From Eubacterium sp. (GTDB lineage: Bacteria > Bacillota_A > Clostridia > Lachnospirales > Lachnospiraceae), in the NCBI GenBank assembly GCA_023663915.1, contig JAMPGN010000131.1:1-12251 (forward strand): 12,251 nucleotides of DNA. The letters run 5' to 3'. The translations under genes were made by a program, and so were the position numbers. Of this stretch, positions 11,689 to 12,251 are shown piece by piece. Each line of letters starts with the position of its first letter. Within the stretch, counting starts at the first letter, position 1. The notes below the pieces were generated by a model. The model worked only from the letters and a program-made list of their open reading frames with translations, ran no database searches and was not told the origin of the DNA.

Positions 11689-12251
11689 TTATTTGCTGAG
11701 ATCCACTTCGATATCGCCTGCAAATACCTGATCTTCTTTACCAAGAGCACCCGGAATAATAGTAAAGGTATTAGAGATACCATCCTGTGCATCATTGAAC
11801 GGAAGCTTGGATACAGAAGATAAGGAAGCTACTGCACCGTGAGTATCACGTCCGTGCATCGGGTTAGCGCCCGGAGCGAAAGGCTGGCCTTTCTTACGTC
11901 CGTCAGGTGTGTTACCGGTAGCCTTACCATAAGTTACATTGGATGTAATCGTAAGGATAGAGGTTGTAGGAACACCATTCCGGTAAGTGTGATGTCTTCT
12001 GATTGCCGTCATGAACTTGTGAACGATCTCCTGAGCGATCTCATCTACACGGTCATCGTCGTTACCATATTTCGGGAAGTCGCCTGTTGTCTTGAAGTCA
12101 ACGATGATACCATCCTCGTCTCTGATCGGCTCAACCTTAGCATATTTGATAGCGGATAAGGAGTCAGCTACGATGGAGAGACCAGCAACACCTGTTGCGA
12201 AGTAACGCTTAACATCTCTGTCATGAAGAGCCATCTCTGCTCTCTCATAGC
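11689..12251 (-). CDS. pflB: Pyruvate formate-lyase catalytic subunit, C-terminal part, lacking the glycyl domain (5' end outside window)
   Basis: PFL converts pyruvate and CoA to acetyl-CoA and formate in anaerobic fermentation. The frame runs in from the right edge ([13 protein letters not shown]...) and its 187 or so visible residues match the late part of Pfl[64 protein letters not shown] and [13 protein letters not shown]. It then stops at TAA 11691-11689 after [20 protein letters not shown]. In E. coli PflB the equivalent point continues for about 75 more residues, including the radical glycine; those are encoded here at 11194-11436. The catalytic cysteine pair lies upstream of the window and cannot be checked. 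The first internal ATG at 12234 is not the true start. Confidence 0.95.
   Translation of the reverse strand, partial: YERAEMALHDRDVKRYFATGVAGLSIVADSLSAIKYAKVEPIRDEDGIIVDFKTTGDFPKYGNDDDRVDEIAQEIVHKFMTAIRRHHTYRNGVPTTSILTITSNVTYGKATGNTPDGRKKGQPFAPGANPMHGRDTHGAVASLSSVSKLPFNDAQDGISNTFTIIPGALGKEDQVFAGDIEVDLSK

Noticed and set aside
11473..11691. Sequencing frameshift or nonsense error as the cause of the split pflB
   Set aside because: The three frames each have a proper Shine-Dalgarno and start, and the middle protein duplicates part of the glycyl domain, which is not lost sequence. One base change would not restore a single normal PflB.
1..12251. CRISPR array, tRNA or rRNA genes, insertion sequences, integrase or attachment sites
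   Set aside because: None was seen: no regularly spaced repeats with unique spacers, no cloverleaf-like segment, no transposase or recombinase frame, and no terminal inverted repeats around the AT-rich DCD-fold gene.

Overview
The window looks like chromosomal DNA of an anaerobic Firmicute, most likely a Lachnospiraceae-type Clostridium relative. The evidence is the order gdpP-rplI-dnaB, the purine-rich Shine-Dalgarno sequences, sigma-A-like promoters, a 56-residue clostridial 2[4Fe-4S] ferredoxin, and pyruvate formate-lyase genes with their activating enzyme. The species cannot be named from this sequence.

Plus-strand half (1-9784). The left edge carries the 3' end of a small holin-like toxin gene. 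A convergent antisense transcription unit overlaps it, with a well-formed minus-strand promoter and terminator, so it reads as a type I toxin-antitoxin module. A small unknown protein with one membrane segment follows (343-795). Next come two tandem paralogous secreted proteins (1099-1983 and 2474-3292). Each has its own homologous promoter, a 5' leader of the same length, and a terminator that is identical over 55 bases. The central housekeeping block is gdpP (c-di-AMP phosphodiesterase), rplI (ribosomal protein L9) and dnaB (replicative helicase). It ends in a terminator and is followed by a MerR-type DNA-binding, coiled-coil protein preceded by three imperfect 20-22-base tandem repeats. An AT-rich gene-free gap then leads to an AT-rich solitary gene (8828-9784). 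This gene encodes a dCTP-deaminase/dUTPase-fold domain joined to a long coiled coil and a C-terminal membrane anchor, and residues needed for deamination appear to be replaced.

Minus-strand half (9911-12251). Read right to left, this is the fermentative pyruvate formate-lyase locus. It contains the 3' part of pflB, a 67-residue cysteine-containing small protein, an 80-residue stand-alone glycyl-radical domain, a terminator, pflA (activating enzyme) on its own promoter, and a 2[4Fe-4S] ferredoxin gene ending in a terminator. PflB stops just before the place where the glycyl-radical domain would normally begin, and that domain is encoded as a separate gene. PflA would install the glycyl radical on the small protein, which would then complete the PflB barrel. 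The ferredoxin is a plausible electron donor to PflA.

The observations most worth following up are the three-gene split PFL with its unexplained Cys-rich middle protein, the membrane-anchored and probably deaminase-dead DCD-fold protein, the toxin/antisense pair at the left edge, and the duplicated secreted proteins whose flanks and C-termini are conserved while their mature N-terminal parts have diverged.
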